Source: Rana temporaria (taxonomy: Eukaryota > Chordata > Amphibia > Anura > Ranidae). Taken from it: a DNA stretch of 64,000 nt. Below are positions 12,553 through 22,870 of this stretch, in pieces (the first letter of the stretch is position 1; each line of letters starts with the position of its first letter). The DNA is taken from assembly GCF_905171775.1 (NCBI RefSeq), contig NC_053492.1, forward strand, positions 324,389,645 to 324,453,644, read 5' to 3'. The translations under genes and the position numbers were made by a program. The notes beneath the pieces are model-generated. The model ran no database searches. It saw nothing but the letters and a program-made list of their open reading frames with translations, and was not told where the DNA came from.

Positions 12553-15500
12553 ATGGATCCAGCTGACCTTGCAAATCATTTAGTTGCACTCTCTCAAAGG
12601 GTTGATAATCTTACCACCAACATGAATGAGTTACGTATGCAGAATGATGCTTTAAGAGATCAAAATTTTGCACAAGCCAGGGAAAGACCTGAACCAAAGC
12701 CCTGTTCTCCGGAACCTTTTTTTGGAGATAGAAAAAATTACAGACAGTTCATTAGTTCATGCCGATTGATGTTTGAACTGCGGCCACGTACTTATCATTC
12801 TGATAGGATAAAGATCCTCACATTAATTACTTATCTTAAAGGTGAGCCCAGGGTATGGGCTGACACCTACGTAGAAGAACACAGAGATCTCCTAGGAGAT
12901 TTTGACACATTTCTTGATGAAATGTCTTTGTTATATGAAGATCCCAACATACAGTTAACAGCTGAGAATTCAATCAGGAGTCTTAAACAGGGAAGGCGGC
13001 CTGTTGAAGATTTTATTTCAGAATTCAAATGTTGGTGCAGAGAAACTCAATGGTCTGATATTTCTCTCAGAAACCAGTTCCGTTTGGGTTTATCTGAGGC
13101 CATGAAGGATGAGCTTGCCCGTGTTGACCTACCCACTACTTTGGAAGATCTTATGCACCTCTCAGTGACTATTGATCGTCGCCTTCGCGAAAGAAAGACC
13201 GAACGTGCCGTTACTTATTCTGTCACTCCCTTCAGGAGGTCTAGATCACCTCCCAAAGATTCTCCAATGGATCTTAGTGTTATTAAAGGACCTTTAACCT
13301 CTGCAGAGAAACAGCGCCGCAGAGCTAACAATCTTTGCCTATATTGTTCTGCTCCTGACCATATCGTTTCCACCTGTCCTCTTCTCAAGAAGAATTCAGA
13401 AGGTAATTTCTCCCACATTAGTAAATTAAATTCACCTGGAACCATATCTAATCATTATATTTTTCTTCCTCTCACCCTACAGTGGGATCAAGGAAAGATT
13501 TCCATTGAAGCAATGGTCGACAGCGGGGCATGTGGCAATTTCATTGATTCAAATGTTGTAAAAGCTAATAAAATTCCCAGTGTGTTAAAGCAGATTCCAG
13601 TGTCACTCACTTTTATTGATGGTTCTAACTCTTCTTTCGGTCCAGTTACATCTCAGACAGTTCCCTTAACAGTTTCTTGTGCCACTGGCCACACAGAGAT
13701 TCTCAATTTTGATATTATTTCATCTCCAGTTTTCCCTATAGTTTTAGGTCTACCATGGTTGCAACTTCATCAGCCTACTATTCTCTGGTCCACAAGATCC
13801 CTTTCCTTACAGTCTACTTACTGTACAGAATTCTGTCATCCTCCATGTATCATCTCCTTTTCAGAAGTTCATCCTACTAATCTACCAAATTACTTACAAG
13901 ATTTCGCTGATGTGTTCAGTAAGACTAACGCAGATAAACTTCCTCCACATAGGATTTATGATTGTCCTATTGACTTAATCCCTGACAGTCCTATCCCTAC
14001 CGCTCGGATTTACCCCCTTTCACAACCAGAGCTTATACACCTAAAAGATTACTTGGATGAGAACCTTAAAAAAGGATTTATAAGGCCCTCCACTTCTTCA
14101 GCTAGTGCAGCTCTATTTTTTGTAAAAAATAAGGATGGATCACTTCGACCGATAATAGATTATCGATCCCTCAATAACGTCACTATAAAGAATAGGTATC
14201 CATTACCACTCATTCCAGAACTTATTGAACGTTTACAAACAGCTAAGATTTACACAAAGCTGGACCTCAGAGGTGCCTATAATCTGATAAGGATCCGCTC
14301 TGGAGATGAGTGGAAGACTGCCTTTAAAACTCGATACGGGCTTTTCGAGTATTGTGTAATGCCTTTCGGCTTATGTAATGCCCCAGCGACTTTTCAATGG
14401 TTTATTAACGATATTTTTCATGATCTGCTTGACATTTGTGTTGTTATTTACTTGGATGACATATTAATTTACTCTGATAATCTGGAAGAACATCACAAGC
14501 ATGTGCGTTGGATTCTGGATAGGCTCAGAATTCACTCTTTATATGCAAAACTTGAGAAGTGCGTCTTCAGTCAGACGACTATCTCCTTTCTTGGTTATCA
14601 AATCACTCCTGACGGAGTTCAGATGGACCATACTAAAGTGGATTGCATTTTGTCCTGGCCTTCTCCCCAGTCTAGAAAGGCCCTTCAGAGATTCCTTGGA
14701 TTTTCTAATTATTATAGAAAATTCATTAAAAATTTCTCATCAATTGTAAGACCACTTACTAGTTTAACCAGTTCTAAGATACCTTTCATTTGGTCCAAGG
14801 AAGCACAGAAATCCTTTGAAACACTTAAGCTCAGTTACTCTTCAGCTCCCATTCTCCAACTACCCAATCCAATGTTTCACTTCACTTTGGAAGTTGATGC
14901 CTCACATTTTGCCTTGGGTGCTGTACTTTCCCAACGACCCACATTAACACAAGCACTACATCCTGTTGCCTTTTATTCCAGAACTTTATCACCAGCTGAA
15001 AAGAACTATCCGATTGGTGAGAAGGAACTCTTAGCAATAAAGGACGCTCTCGCAAACTGGAGACACCTTCTGGAGGGTTCTACACACCCCATCACTATTC
15101 TCACTGACCATCGTAATTTACAGCATCTTAAAACTTGTAAAACTCTTTCTGCCCGTCAAGTCAGATGGAGTTTATTTTTTGATCGATTTGATTTCGTCAT
15201 TTCATACCTCCCGGGTACTCAGAATATTAAAGCAGACTCTTTATCTCGTATGAATGAAGATCAATCCATGGACATTCCTCCACTTTCCATTATTCCCTCC
15301 AACCGATTCATTGGAACAACTTTGACATTTAATAACTTGCTCATTCAAACTCTTTCCAAAGACAAATCTCAACTCGCTAAAGGTCTACAACAGGAGTCTA
15401 ATGGACTATTAACTTTCAACAACAAGATCTATGTTCCACCAAGTTTACAACTCATACTAGTAAAACAACTCCACGATGCCCCACTTGCAGGTCATCCTGG

Positions 15501-16944
15501 TATTAGTAAAACCCTTCATTTATTGAAGAGAAATTATTGGTGGCCTCATCTGACAAAAACTGTTCACGACTATGTGAGTTCTTGCCACACTTGTGCCATC
15601 AACAAGCATTCAAGGAAGCCTCCCTATGGTTTATTAACCTCCATCCCAATACCTAATAGACCTTGGGATGTTATTTCCATGGATTTCATAGTAGATCTTC
15701 CTAGGTCAAATGGAGCTAACACCATCATGGTCACTGTTGATATACTAACCAAGATGGCCCATTTTATACCTTTGAAAAAATTACCTACTTCTCAAGAAAC
15801 AGCAAGGGCTTTTGTATCTAATATTCTTAAATTGCATGGTCTTCCATCCCAGATCATTTCGGATCGTGGGTCACAGTTTATTTCCAAGTTTTGGAGAGCC
15901 CTTTGCCAATCATTACAAATAGACCATCGCAGGTCTACTGCTTACCATCCCCAAACAAACGGGCAAACGGAACGTGTCAATCAAACACTTGAACAGTATT
16001 TGCGCTGTTATTGCACTCATCTTCAAGATGACTGGGTTGACTTACTTCCACATGCAGAGTTTGCATATAACAATGCTTCCAATTCCTCTTCTCAATTTTC
16101 ACCCTTTTACGCAAACTATGGGTTTCATCCTAATAGTTTACCATCTACTTTCCTTCCAAATAATGTTCCGGCTGTTGAGAATTTCTTCTCAACCATAAAA
16201 AACACTTTAAATACTCTCCGTTCTAACCTAGAAGCTGCTCAAATTAGACAAAAAAAATATTATGACTCCCATAGAACAATATCACCTCCATACAAGATTG
16301 GAGATTTGGTATGGTTATCCACTCGGAATCTGCGACTTAATATTCCTTCAAAGAAACTTGGTCGTCAATACACAGGACCTTTCCCAATTTCTCATGTAAT
16401 TAACAATAATGCTGTTAGATTACTTCTACCTTCAGATTGGAAGATTCATCCATCCTTCCATGTTTCACTAATTAAGCCTTATAAATCTAATCCCTTTCCA
16501 GATAGAGATCCACAACCTCCTCCTCCAATTCAAGTTTTTGGTGAAACTGAATATCAGGTAGAGAAGATTCTTGATTCTAGGAAGAGAGGATCCTCTATTC
16601 AATATTTGATTCGTTGGAAAGGCTATTCTCCCACAGATGATTCCTGGGAATGTTCTTCAAATATTCATGCTCCTCGACTCATTAAGCAGTTTCATCATAA
16701 ATATCCTAATAAACCATCTCTTACTGGACGCCCCAGAGGTGCCCCCTTGAGGAGGGGAGTATGTAACGCCGTCAGCGTTACTCCTTTTACATGGAGCGCA
16801 GGCTTGTCACTTATGACACCTGCGCTCCATTCAGACACACGTCCGCGTCACTTCCGGTGCGCGGACGTCTGCGCTCCACGTTGGAACGCGGAAGTGCGTT
16901 CCAGCGTGTGGCGCTCAGCTCAGCCCACAGCCCGGGCTATTTAA
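12553..16944 (+). CDS. gag-pol: Gag-Pol polyprotein of Ty3/Gypsy chromovirus, single intact frame
   Basis: 1463 residues from the ATG at 12553. Gag fills about 1-300 with a zinc knuckle C262-x2-C265-x4-H270-x4-C275. The protease active site is D323-S-G. Reverse transcriptase carries Y633-L-D-D. RNase H follows with an active-site D near 782 and T-D-H near 855. Integrase has the H-H-C-C finger (H981 onward) and catalytic D1044, D1104 and E1140, the D,D(35)E spacing. A chromodomain (about 1333-1385, with W-K-G-Y) may guide integration to marked chromatin. Gag and Pol share one frame, so no frameshift is needed. The frame has no stop before the 3' LTR; residues from about 1404 to 1463 are LTR-encoded. 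All catalytic residues look intact. Confidence 0.95.
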   Translation: MDPADLANHLVALSQRVDNLTTNMNELRMQNDALRDQNFAQARERPEPKPCSPEPFFGDRKNYRQFISSCRLMFELRPRTYHSDRIKILTLITYLKGEPRVWADTYVEEHRDLLGDFDTFLDEMSLLYEDPNIQLTAENSIRSLKQGRRPVEDFISEFKCWCRETQWSDISLRNQFRLGLSEAMKDELARVDLPTTLEDLMHLSVTIDRRLRERKTERAVTYSVTPFRRSRSPPKDSPMDLSVIKGPLTSAEKQRRRANNLCLYCSAPDHIVSTCPLLKKNSEGNFSHISKLNSPGTISNHYIFLPLTLQWDQGKISIEAMVDSGACGNFIDSNVVKANKIPSVLKQIPVSLTFIDGSNSSFGPVTSQTVPLTVSCATGHTEILNFDIISSPVFPIVLGLPWLQLHQPTILWSTRSLSLQSTYCTEFCHPPCIISFSEVHPTNLPNYLQDFADVFSKTNADKLPPHRIYDCPIDLIPDSPIPTARIYPLSQPELIHLKDYLDENLKKGFIRPSTSSASAALFFVKNKDGSLRPIIDYRSLNNVTIKNRYPLPLIPELIERLQTAKIYTKLDLRGAYNLIRIRSGDEWKTAFKTRYGLFEYCVMPFGLCNAPATFQWFINDIFHDLLDICVVIYLDDILIYSDNLEEHHKHVRWILDRLRIHSLYAKLEKCVFSQTTISFLGYQITPDGVQMDHTKVDCILSWPSPQSRKALQRFLGFSNYYRKFIKNFSSIVRPLTSLTSSKIPFIWSKEAQKSFETLKLSYSSAPILQLPNPMFHFTLEVDASHFALGAVLSQRPTLTQALHPVAFYSRTLSPAEKNYPIGEKELLAIKDALANWRHLLEGSTHPITILTDHRNLQHLKTCKTLSARQVRWSLFFDRFDFVISYLPGTQNIKADSLSRMNEDQSMDIPPLSIIPSNRFIGTTLTFNNLLIQTLSKDKSQLAKGLQQESNGLLTFNNKIYVPPSLQLILVKQLHDAPLAGHPGISKTLHLLKRNYWWPHLTKTVHDYVSSCHTCAINKHSRKPPYGLLTSIPIPNRPWDVISMDFIVDLPRSNGANTIMVTVDILTKMAHFIPLKKLPTSQETARAFVSNILKLHGLPSQIISDRGSQFISKFWRALCQSLQIDHRRSTAYHPQTNGQTERVNQTLEQYLRCYCTHLQDDWVDLLPHAEFAYNNASNSSSQFSPFYANYGFHPNSLPSTFLPNNVPAVENFFSTIKNTLNTLRSNLEAAQIRQKKYYDSHRTISPPYKIGDLVWLSTRNLRLNIPSKKLGRQYTGPFPISHVINNNAVRLLLPSDWKIHPSFHVSLIKPYKSNPFPDRDPQPPPPIQVFGETEYQVEKILDSRKRGSSIQYLIRWKGYSPTDDSWECSSNIHAPRLIKQFHHKYPNKPSLTGRPRGAPLRRGVCNAVSVTPFTWSAGLSLMTPALHSDTRPRHFRCADVCAPRWNAEVRSSVWRSAQPTARAI
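16749..16761 (+). promoter_or_regulatory. Polypurine tract for plus-strand priming
   Basis: GAGGAGGGGAGT lies immediately before the 3' LTR start (TGTAACG at 16762). This is the expected place for the RNase H-resistant primer. It is also coding, because the Gag-Pol frame runs through it. Confidence 0.75.
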
Positions 16945-17645
16945 ACTCCCGGGAATGGCGGCAGGGTGTTCGGATATTCCTGTTGGACCCTGCCGCCATC
17001 CGGGAACCCTGGACAAGCTACAGACTCGCTGTAGCACCTCTCTCCACAACTGACCCCTTGGAAGTTCTGTGTCTTCAGAACTTACTGGACAAAACCACCT
17101 CCTCCTGTGCGGACATCCTTGGTATAGACTACCTCCTGAACTGCAAGTATAATTTACTACCAAAAACAACTGCTGTATAAGATACCACCTCCTCCTGTGC
17201 GGACATTCCTGGTACAGACTACCTCCTAAACCGCAAGTATAATTGGAACCAGCTTCTTATAATAACAGTGATTCCTAGTCTATCTCAGAACTGTGTCTCT
17301 CACTCTATACTTAATACTATATACTAAACATCAGTTACAGCAGACAGATTTCACTCTATTGATACTAGTGTGGAAATATTCTATAAAACCTGCATTACTA
17401 CTACCCTTTATTGTTGATAATACTTAAACAAGACTTTATACGAGTAGTATCCGGTTTGTAATCATTACTTGATGCTTAAGAGGAATTAAGCTATTACTCT
17501 CGTATTTGTTTCCATTAGAGGATATGATGATATAACCCCAAACTCTTATTGTTCAGTGAGAGTGATCTGGTGGTTCATTTCTGATAAGCCTCTACAGCTG
17601 CGGTCTAACCTTTTAAAGAGTCCTCTCACTGTCAGGGTCATAACA
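16762..17645 (+). repeat. Chromovirus 3' LTR (884 bp)
   Basis: Same length and, on reading, same sequence as the 5' LTR. The Gag-Pol frame continues 183 bases into it, to the stop at 16942-16944. It ends ATAACA at 17645 and is followed by the target duplication CTCAG (17646-17650). Confidence 0.95.
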
Positions 17646-17650
17646 CTCAG

Positions 17651-18810
17651 ATGCAACAGATGGCGGGATGGGGACGGGAAGAAAGAAAGGATCCGAATAG
17701 AAATATGGTAATTGGTACCGCTCCCTCATTAAAAGCAGCCTCCCATCTTGAAACGGGCTTGCCCAGTATAACACAGTCAGCACCCACAGGAACCCTCCTC
17801 AGAAAGGTATGGGGGGAGCTACGGAAGACTTTGGGGACAGAGGGAGTGTTACCATTCACTCCAATATGGAATAATCCTAGATATGCAGAGCTACAGGATC
17901 TAGTAGGCTTTACCTCCTGGAAAAAGAGGGGAATCTGTTTTTTTCACAGCTGTACGAGGGTGAGGTACTGAAAACTTACGAGCAGCTGTGCAGAGAATAC
18001 CAATTAGCCCCACGGAGCTTCTATCAGTATCTCCAGCTCCGGCATGCTCTACAGAAACAACAACAAACACGATCACTGGTGGTAACTTCACCGTCACCTT
18101 TAATGACGGCGGTTCTGCAAGCAGAAGCTCGGAGAGGATTGATAACAAAAATATATGAGGGACTGTTATTAACAATTCAGAGTCATGCCTCCCTTAGAAG
18201 CCGTAGGAAGTGGGTGGAAGACATTGGGGAGATAGGCGGAGACCAGTGGGAAAGGGCGCTTGAATCTGTCCCGGTGGTATCTGTCTCTGCGTCGCACAAA
18301 TTGTCGCAACTCTTTATCCTACATAGGGCTTACAGAACAGCGCCACAACTACATAGATGGGGAAGAAGGGATACCCCTATGTGCCCAAAGTGTAAAGTTC
18401 AGCAGGGGGATTTCATACACTTGATTTGGAGATGCCCAAAGCTTCACAGGTACTGGGAGGAAGTATGACAGTGTATCACTACTAGAGTGGCACAGGTACA
18501 AGTCCCACTGGACCCCCTAGTATACCTGTTGTTAGGGACCATCGACCCTGGAGAGTTTACAAAAGGAAAGTACCATATGGTAACAAGACTGTTGTATTTG
18601 GCAAGAAAACTCATTGCACGTTATTGGATGGCCCCGGGGGTCCTCACAGGGAAGCAATAGATTGCATATGTCAACTCCCTGTTGGGCAGAGAACACCTGG
18701 CCTACAAACGAAAGAAAGCAGAGGGTAAATTTGAGGAGATTTGGTATTCCTGGTTGAGAGATGCGAGTGTTGCACCACCAAAACTGGTGATGGATAGATT
18801 CTCTATGTAG
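17651..18810 (+). pseudogene. LINE-B ORF2, right part (C-terminal region)
   Basis: Coding sequence resumes after the right CTCAG copy and continues the ORF2 frame cut at 11612. It carries the C-terminal L1-type cysteine motif M-C-P-K-C-x7-H-L-I-W-R-C (about 18378-18436, C-x2-C-x7-H-x4-C). Frameshifts lie near 17945 and a TGA near 18466. The frame ends at the TAG at 18808-18810. A G run and A/T-rich tail follow to about 19001. Confidence 0.82.
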
Positions 18811-19001
18811 AGTGCAGAGGACGGGGGGGGGGGGGGGGTGGGATATAAAGATATAGAGACGTACTTTGGAATATTATATTATAGGTAAGTAAAAATGTTG
18901 TATAATGTATGTCACTTGGAATGCAACGGATGCCGAGTAGGCATATTTATGTATGAAATAAGAAAAAAATAAATAAAAATAAAGTGGATTAAAAAAAAAA
19001 A
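18811..19001 (+). other. LINE-B 3' UTR and A-rich tail
   Basis: Non-coding. It has a run of about 14 G at 18823, AATAAATAAAAATAAAG near 18968, then an A run ending at about 19001. This matches the ends of the other LINEs in the window. Confidence 0.65.
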
Positions 19002-19365
19002 TTGTGCTTTCTAAATATGTCATTAACTCTGCCATATCCTGTTTGGTAGACGGCAGTTGGGATTTATCTTTTTCTTTTCCTCTCCCCTTATCCATTTTTT
19101 GCCATTGTTGCTCTTCTTGATTTTTCTGTGGCGACTTTCGTTCCTCCATAATGGGGTTTCCAGCTGTTAACCTCTCTAGAGGGGGGGGCTGTTCTTCTAT
19201 TACCTCCATCTCCTGCTCTACCCTTTGATCTACTTTATCCTGTACCATATATGTCTTTATGGATTTCCCTTCACTTTCTGTAGCTTTTGGTCCCTTCTTC
19301 CCCATTGTTTTCTCCCATAGCTTAATGTTTAGTTAGTAGTTTCTCTTTTCTCGTGTTCTTCTTAC
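19002..19365 (-). pseudogene. LINE-C ORF1 N-terminal fragment
   Basis: On the minus strand an ATG at 19303-19305 opens a lysine/glutamate-rich frame (starts M-G-K-K-G-P-K, contains D-M-A-E-L-M-T-Y-L-E). This resembles the disordered N-terminus and coiled-coil entry of L1 ORF1 proteins. It stops where the LINE-B tail begins at 19001, so LINE-B likely inserted here. 19306-19365 is its 5' leader. Identification rests on composition and context and is moderate. Confidence 0.55.
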
Positions 19366-19973
19366 CCACTTAACCCCCGGACCATATTGCTGGTCAAAGA
19401 CCAGAGTACTTTTTGCGATTCGGCACTGCGTCGCTTCAACTGACAATTGCGCGGTCGTGCGACGTGGCTCCCAAACAAAATTGGCGTCCTTTTTTCCCCA
19501 CAAATAGCTTTCTTTTGGTGGTATTTGATCACCTCTGCGGTTTTTAGTTTGTGTGCTATAAACAAAAATAGAGCGACAATTTAAAAAAAAATGAATATTT
19601 TTTACTTTTTGCTGTAATAAATATCCCCCAAAAATATATAAAAAAACGTTTCTTTTCCTCAGTTTAGGCCGATACGTATTCTTCTTGGTTTGCGCAAAAG
19701 TTATAGCGTTTACAAAATAGGGGGTATTTTTATGGCATTTTTATTAATATTTTTTTTTTACTAGTAATGGCGGCGATCAGCGATTTTTTTCGGTACTGCA
19801 ACATTATGGCGGACACTTCGGACACTTTTGACACATTTTTGTGACCATTGGCATTTTTATAGCGATCAGTGCTATGAAAATGCATTGGATTACTATAAAA
19901 ATGCCACTGGCAGTGAAGGTGTTAACACTAGGGGGCGGGGAAGGGGTTAAGTATGTCCCTGGGTGTGTTCCAG
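19366..19973 (+). mobile_element. TTAA-family MITE fragment (left end)
   Basis: It begins CCACTTAACCCCCGGACC after a TTAC (degenerate TTAA) and carries the same interior as 6991-7855 and 52190-52563, including ATTGCGCGGTCGTGCGACG and ATGGCGGCGATCAGCG. It breaks off at about 19973, where an unrelated element begins. No coding potential. Confidence 0.7.
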
Positions 19974-20123
19974 CTAGAGGTCGACTGATATGGGTTTTTC
20001 TCTGGCCGATGCCGATATTTAGAAATCGCGGCGGCCGATAGCCGATTTATGATGCCGATTTTTTTGGGCCGATATGTTAGGCCGATTCCCCCCCCCCCTT
20101 CATCTCATAAAATCTAACAGTTA
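19974..20123. mobile_element. Short element fragment starting TAGAGGTCGACTGATATGGG
   Basis: A GGCCGAT-rich segment (GGCCGATGCCGATA and repeats) ending in a C run near 20090. The start sequence looks like the terminal repeat of a short TIR transposon. The other end was not found, so this is a truncated piece. Confidence 0.4.
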
Positions 20124-20747
20124 GACCCCTTTCACACTGGGGCGTTTTTCAGGCGCTTTTGGGCTAAAAATAGCACCTGTAAAGTGCCTGCAAAACTGCT
20201 CCCCTGCAGTCTCAGTCTGAAAGCCAGAGTGCTTTGACAATGAGGCGGTGCGCTGGCAGGACGTTAAAGAAAAAGTCCTGCAAGCAGCATCTTTGAAACG
20301 GTGTATATCGCTCCTCCACCACTCCTGCCCATTGAGATGAACGCCTGCCAAGCGCTTCTGCAGTGGCACTACATGGGAGCATTTAACCCCTTAATCGGCC
20401 GCTAGCTGGGATATAAACGCCCCGCTAGCAGCCAAATAGCGCTGCTAGAATGATGGTCCAGTGTTTAGGCAGCGGAGTTCTGCGTAAAAAAAAATTAAAA
20501 GTCAGCAGCTACAAATACTGCAGCTGTTGACTTTTAATATATGGACACTTACCTGTCCTGGTAGCCCGCAATGCTGGCCACCATCTTCGGTAAGGGAATC
20601 AGGAAGTGAAGCCTTGCGGCTTCACTTCCTGGTTCCCTACTGTGCATGCGCGAGTCGCGCTGCGCGATCCCAATGGTCCCTGCTGTCTTCTGGGACCTGT
20701 GCATCTCCCAGAAGAAAGCAGGGGGCAGATTAAGCACCATATGTGGT
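20124..20747. mobile_element. MITE-like repeat beginning with a TTTCACACTGGGGCG end
   Basis: Non-coding. The ACCCCTTTCACACTGGGGCG start resembles the CCCCTTTCACATGGGGG segment at 49724, suggesting a shared family. Further in are hairpin-prone segments, such as GAAGTGAAGCCTTGCGGCTTCACTTC near 20604 and AGCAGCTACAAATACTGCAGCTG near 20504. No gene is supported. It is cut by the solo LTR at 20748. Confidence 0.45.
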
Positions 20748-21667
20748 TGTAAGGATACTGCCTTATGAATACTAATTAGTACTATTGGATCTCAGCTGCA
20801 GAGGCTTCTCAGGTCTAACCACCAGTTCACTCTCTATGTAGCCAGAAAGTTTTGGGGTTAATTCATCACAGCCTCAATCTGTACCAACATAAAGTAGCTT
20901 ATTGCTGCATAGTATGAAATCATATAAGGAAAGTATTTTAAAGTCACTTGTATAAAAAAGGAAAGCTTACTGTGTACCTTGCTTGACAGTATTATGTTAC
21001 ACCTGACTTATGAAGGAGTAATTATTATCTGGCGTTTATATTGTTACTTCACAATATTTCTGCTTAGTACTGAAACAAGCATAGTCCATAAGAGTATTAA
21101 ATCAGATAAGCATTAGCAGAGGTATATGTAATAACATTTCCTCAAACTTGCAAGTAATTGGTTTCACATCCCAATGCAGCAGGTAATTATATGAACATGA
21201 TACTTGCGGTTCCGCTGGGTCTTGTAGTACACTGCTGCAGAATGTGCATAGGAGAGTCCTAGGTTAATGGATGTTGAAGAGTCTGTGCAGGGCTGAGGAA
21301 GAGTGCAGTGGGCTGAAGGCTCACTGCTTGATTAGACCAGGAGACAGAGATCTGTGGTCAGGGAGCTGACAGGTGAGAAGGTCTGCAAAGGCTCCTGGGC
21401 TTCAGGGTGTGGGATGATTGTTCACAGGTGACGGCAGGCATCCAAGAGAATAACCGAACACCCTGCCGTCATCTGTGGGGGATTTAAATAGCCCCGATTT
21501 CGCGGGGAAAACGGGAAGGACGCTGAGTCGCACTTCCGCGTTCCAGCTTGGAACGCAGACGTCCGCGCACCGGAAGTGACGCGGACGTCTTTGCAGAACA
21601 GAGCGCAGCTGCTGGGAGAAGGCACAGCTGCGCTCGTTCTGCGAACAGTAACATCAGAGATGTTACA
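20748..21667 (-). mobile_element. Solo LTR of a Ty3/Gypsy element, 920 bp, target duplication GTGGT
   Basis: On the minus strand it starts TGTAACATC (21667 down) and ends TCCTTACA (20748). GTGGT occurs at 20743-20747 and again at 21668-21672, a 5-bp target duplication. It resembles the chromovirus LTR: a shared GACGTCCGCG/ACTTCCGG block, GGCTATTTAAA box, GGCAGGGTGTTCGG and an ACCCCAAA...GTGAACTGGTGGTTAGACC end. The absence of internal sequence shows LTR-LTR recombination. It is a related but separate family. Confidence 0.88.
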
Positions 21668-21672
21668 GTGGT

Positions 21673-22552
21673 GTAGGTCACCACAGTCACTGCAGAAGAG
21701 GGAGCAAATACCTGGTATTACACAGGTATCTGCTTCCCCCTGCCCCCTGAAAGGTACCAAATGTGACACCAGAAGGGGGGAGGATTCGGAAAAGCGGAAG
21801 TTCCATTATTGTCATACATTTAAACACAACAAGCCTCCAATCAGTGCACTTGTATGTATATATTGTAAGGGGTTAGCTCGGTAGCGGGGTGTGTGACCCC
21901 CTGGATGGGTTCACTACACACTGAATTTATACAGACAGGCAGTCGAAAACAGTTGAAAACAAAGATTTTGGTTTATTCTTCCATCTTGCTGGAAACAAGT
22001 GCAAGCATCCAAACAGCATAAACAAAATCAAACATAAAATAAACCCTGGCCACTTGGGGCGTCTATCTTCACCACCCAGGAAAATATCTATGGAGTCTGG
22101 CACAGCCTAGTGCTGGACAGACACTGCTGGTCATACAGCAGAAAAACAATAGTCTTTTGATTTTCATCACACAGAAAAATCAATCCTCTCCTCACCTCCT
22201 CAGAAGACTTTCAGTTACTGCTCTCTTTCACTCAGAAAGCCTCAGGATGCAGCAATTCAGTGGTAATCCTCTGGATTACTTATAGAGGCCTTAACTGCCT
22301 CATTCTGAACAGCTGAAGTTTTCCAACTCCTTAGACCTTTTTTGGCTACGTTTGCAGCCGACGCCTAATAACAATTGGTGTATTGTCTAAACAAGGCAAA
22401 AATGTATGTCCCGTCTTTGACAACACCCACAGATTTACCTGACTTCCTGTCACATACCCTAGGGTTGAAACAAGAGGGGGGGCTCTTGTTTCAACCCTAG
22501 GGTTGGGACACAGGTTGCCAGGCAGGCATGCACTCAGGATAACCCATCTGCA
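21673..22552. other. Unassigned repeat region, possible minus-strand LTR fragment
   Basis: No gene is supported. On the minus strand there is an AATAAA at about 21974. The bounds TGTAAGG (21865) and GGGACA (22510) could be LTR ends, but no target duplication was found. It ends with the hairpin described separately and the junction to the CEP290 copy at about 22553. Confidence 0.3.
22456..22503. repeat. Perfect 21-bp inverted repeat with a six-G spacer
   Basis: The arm at 22456-22476 starts ACCCTAGGGTTGAAAC and the arm at 22483-22503 is its exact complement. GGGGGG separates them. It lies about 50 bp from the truncated end of the CEP290 copy. Confidence 0.9.
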
Positions 22553-22870
22553 TTCCCCATTTTCCTTGTCTACTTCATCTTTTTCCTTCTGATGCTTATT
22601 AAGGGTTTTCTGCTTTGTTTGCAACTCTTGGTTTAGGTTTTCAAGGTCTTCTGTGAGGTTATTCTCTCTAGCCTTGCTAGTTTTTAGGGCCTCTTTAAGC
22701 TTTAGTTGTAGCTCATTTAAATCTTCAATCCGTGCCTTTAAATCTTTGGTCTGTCTATCAACAATCTGCTGAATGTTTAAATTGTCCTCCTTTTGTGCTG
22801 CAGCGGAAATAATCTGCTGTTCAGCATGAGCAGTCATTTCTGCCCGAAGAGCAAGCAGAGCTTTGCTTAA

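Larger units (their letters stand above)
11613..17645 (+). mobile_element. Full-length Ty3/Gypsy chromovirus, 6033 bp
   Basis: Two 884-bp LTRs (11613-12496 and 16762-17645) begin TGTAACG and end ATAACA, flank one long open frame, and are bordered by CTCAG duplications. The LTRs look identical by eye, and the coding frame has no stop or frameshift. Both point to a very recent insertion. It sits inside LINE-B ORF2. The C-terminal chromodomain places it among chromoviruses. The sequence after the 5' LTR does not start with the usual TGG of a tRNA-primed site, so the priming site is unclear. Confidence 0.96.
6666..19001 (+). mobile_element. LINE-B: L1-clade retrotransposon split by two later insertions
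   Basis: Seen: ORF1 (6666-8145, interrupted by a MITE at 6991-7855), a spacer, ORF2 (8973-11612 and 17651-18810, interrupted by a chromovirus) and a tail with AATAAA-like repeats and an A run ending at about 19001. The 5' part of ORF1 is missing where LINE-A ends at 6665. The 3' tail abuts a minus-strand ORF1 fragment (LINE-C), so LINE-B probably landed inside LINE-C. Without the inserts, LINE-B spans about 5.4 kb here. Confidence 0.85.

Noticed and set aside
21865..22510. A complete second solo LTR on the minus strand
   Set aside because: TG/CA-like ends and an AATAAA exist, but the flanking five bases do not match, so it is only noted as possible.
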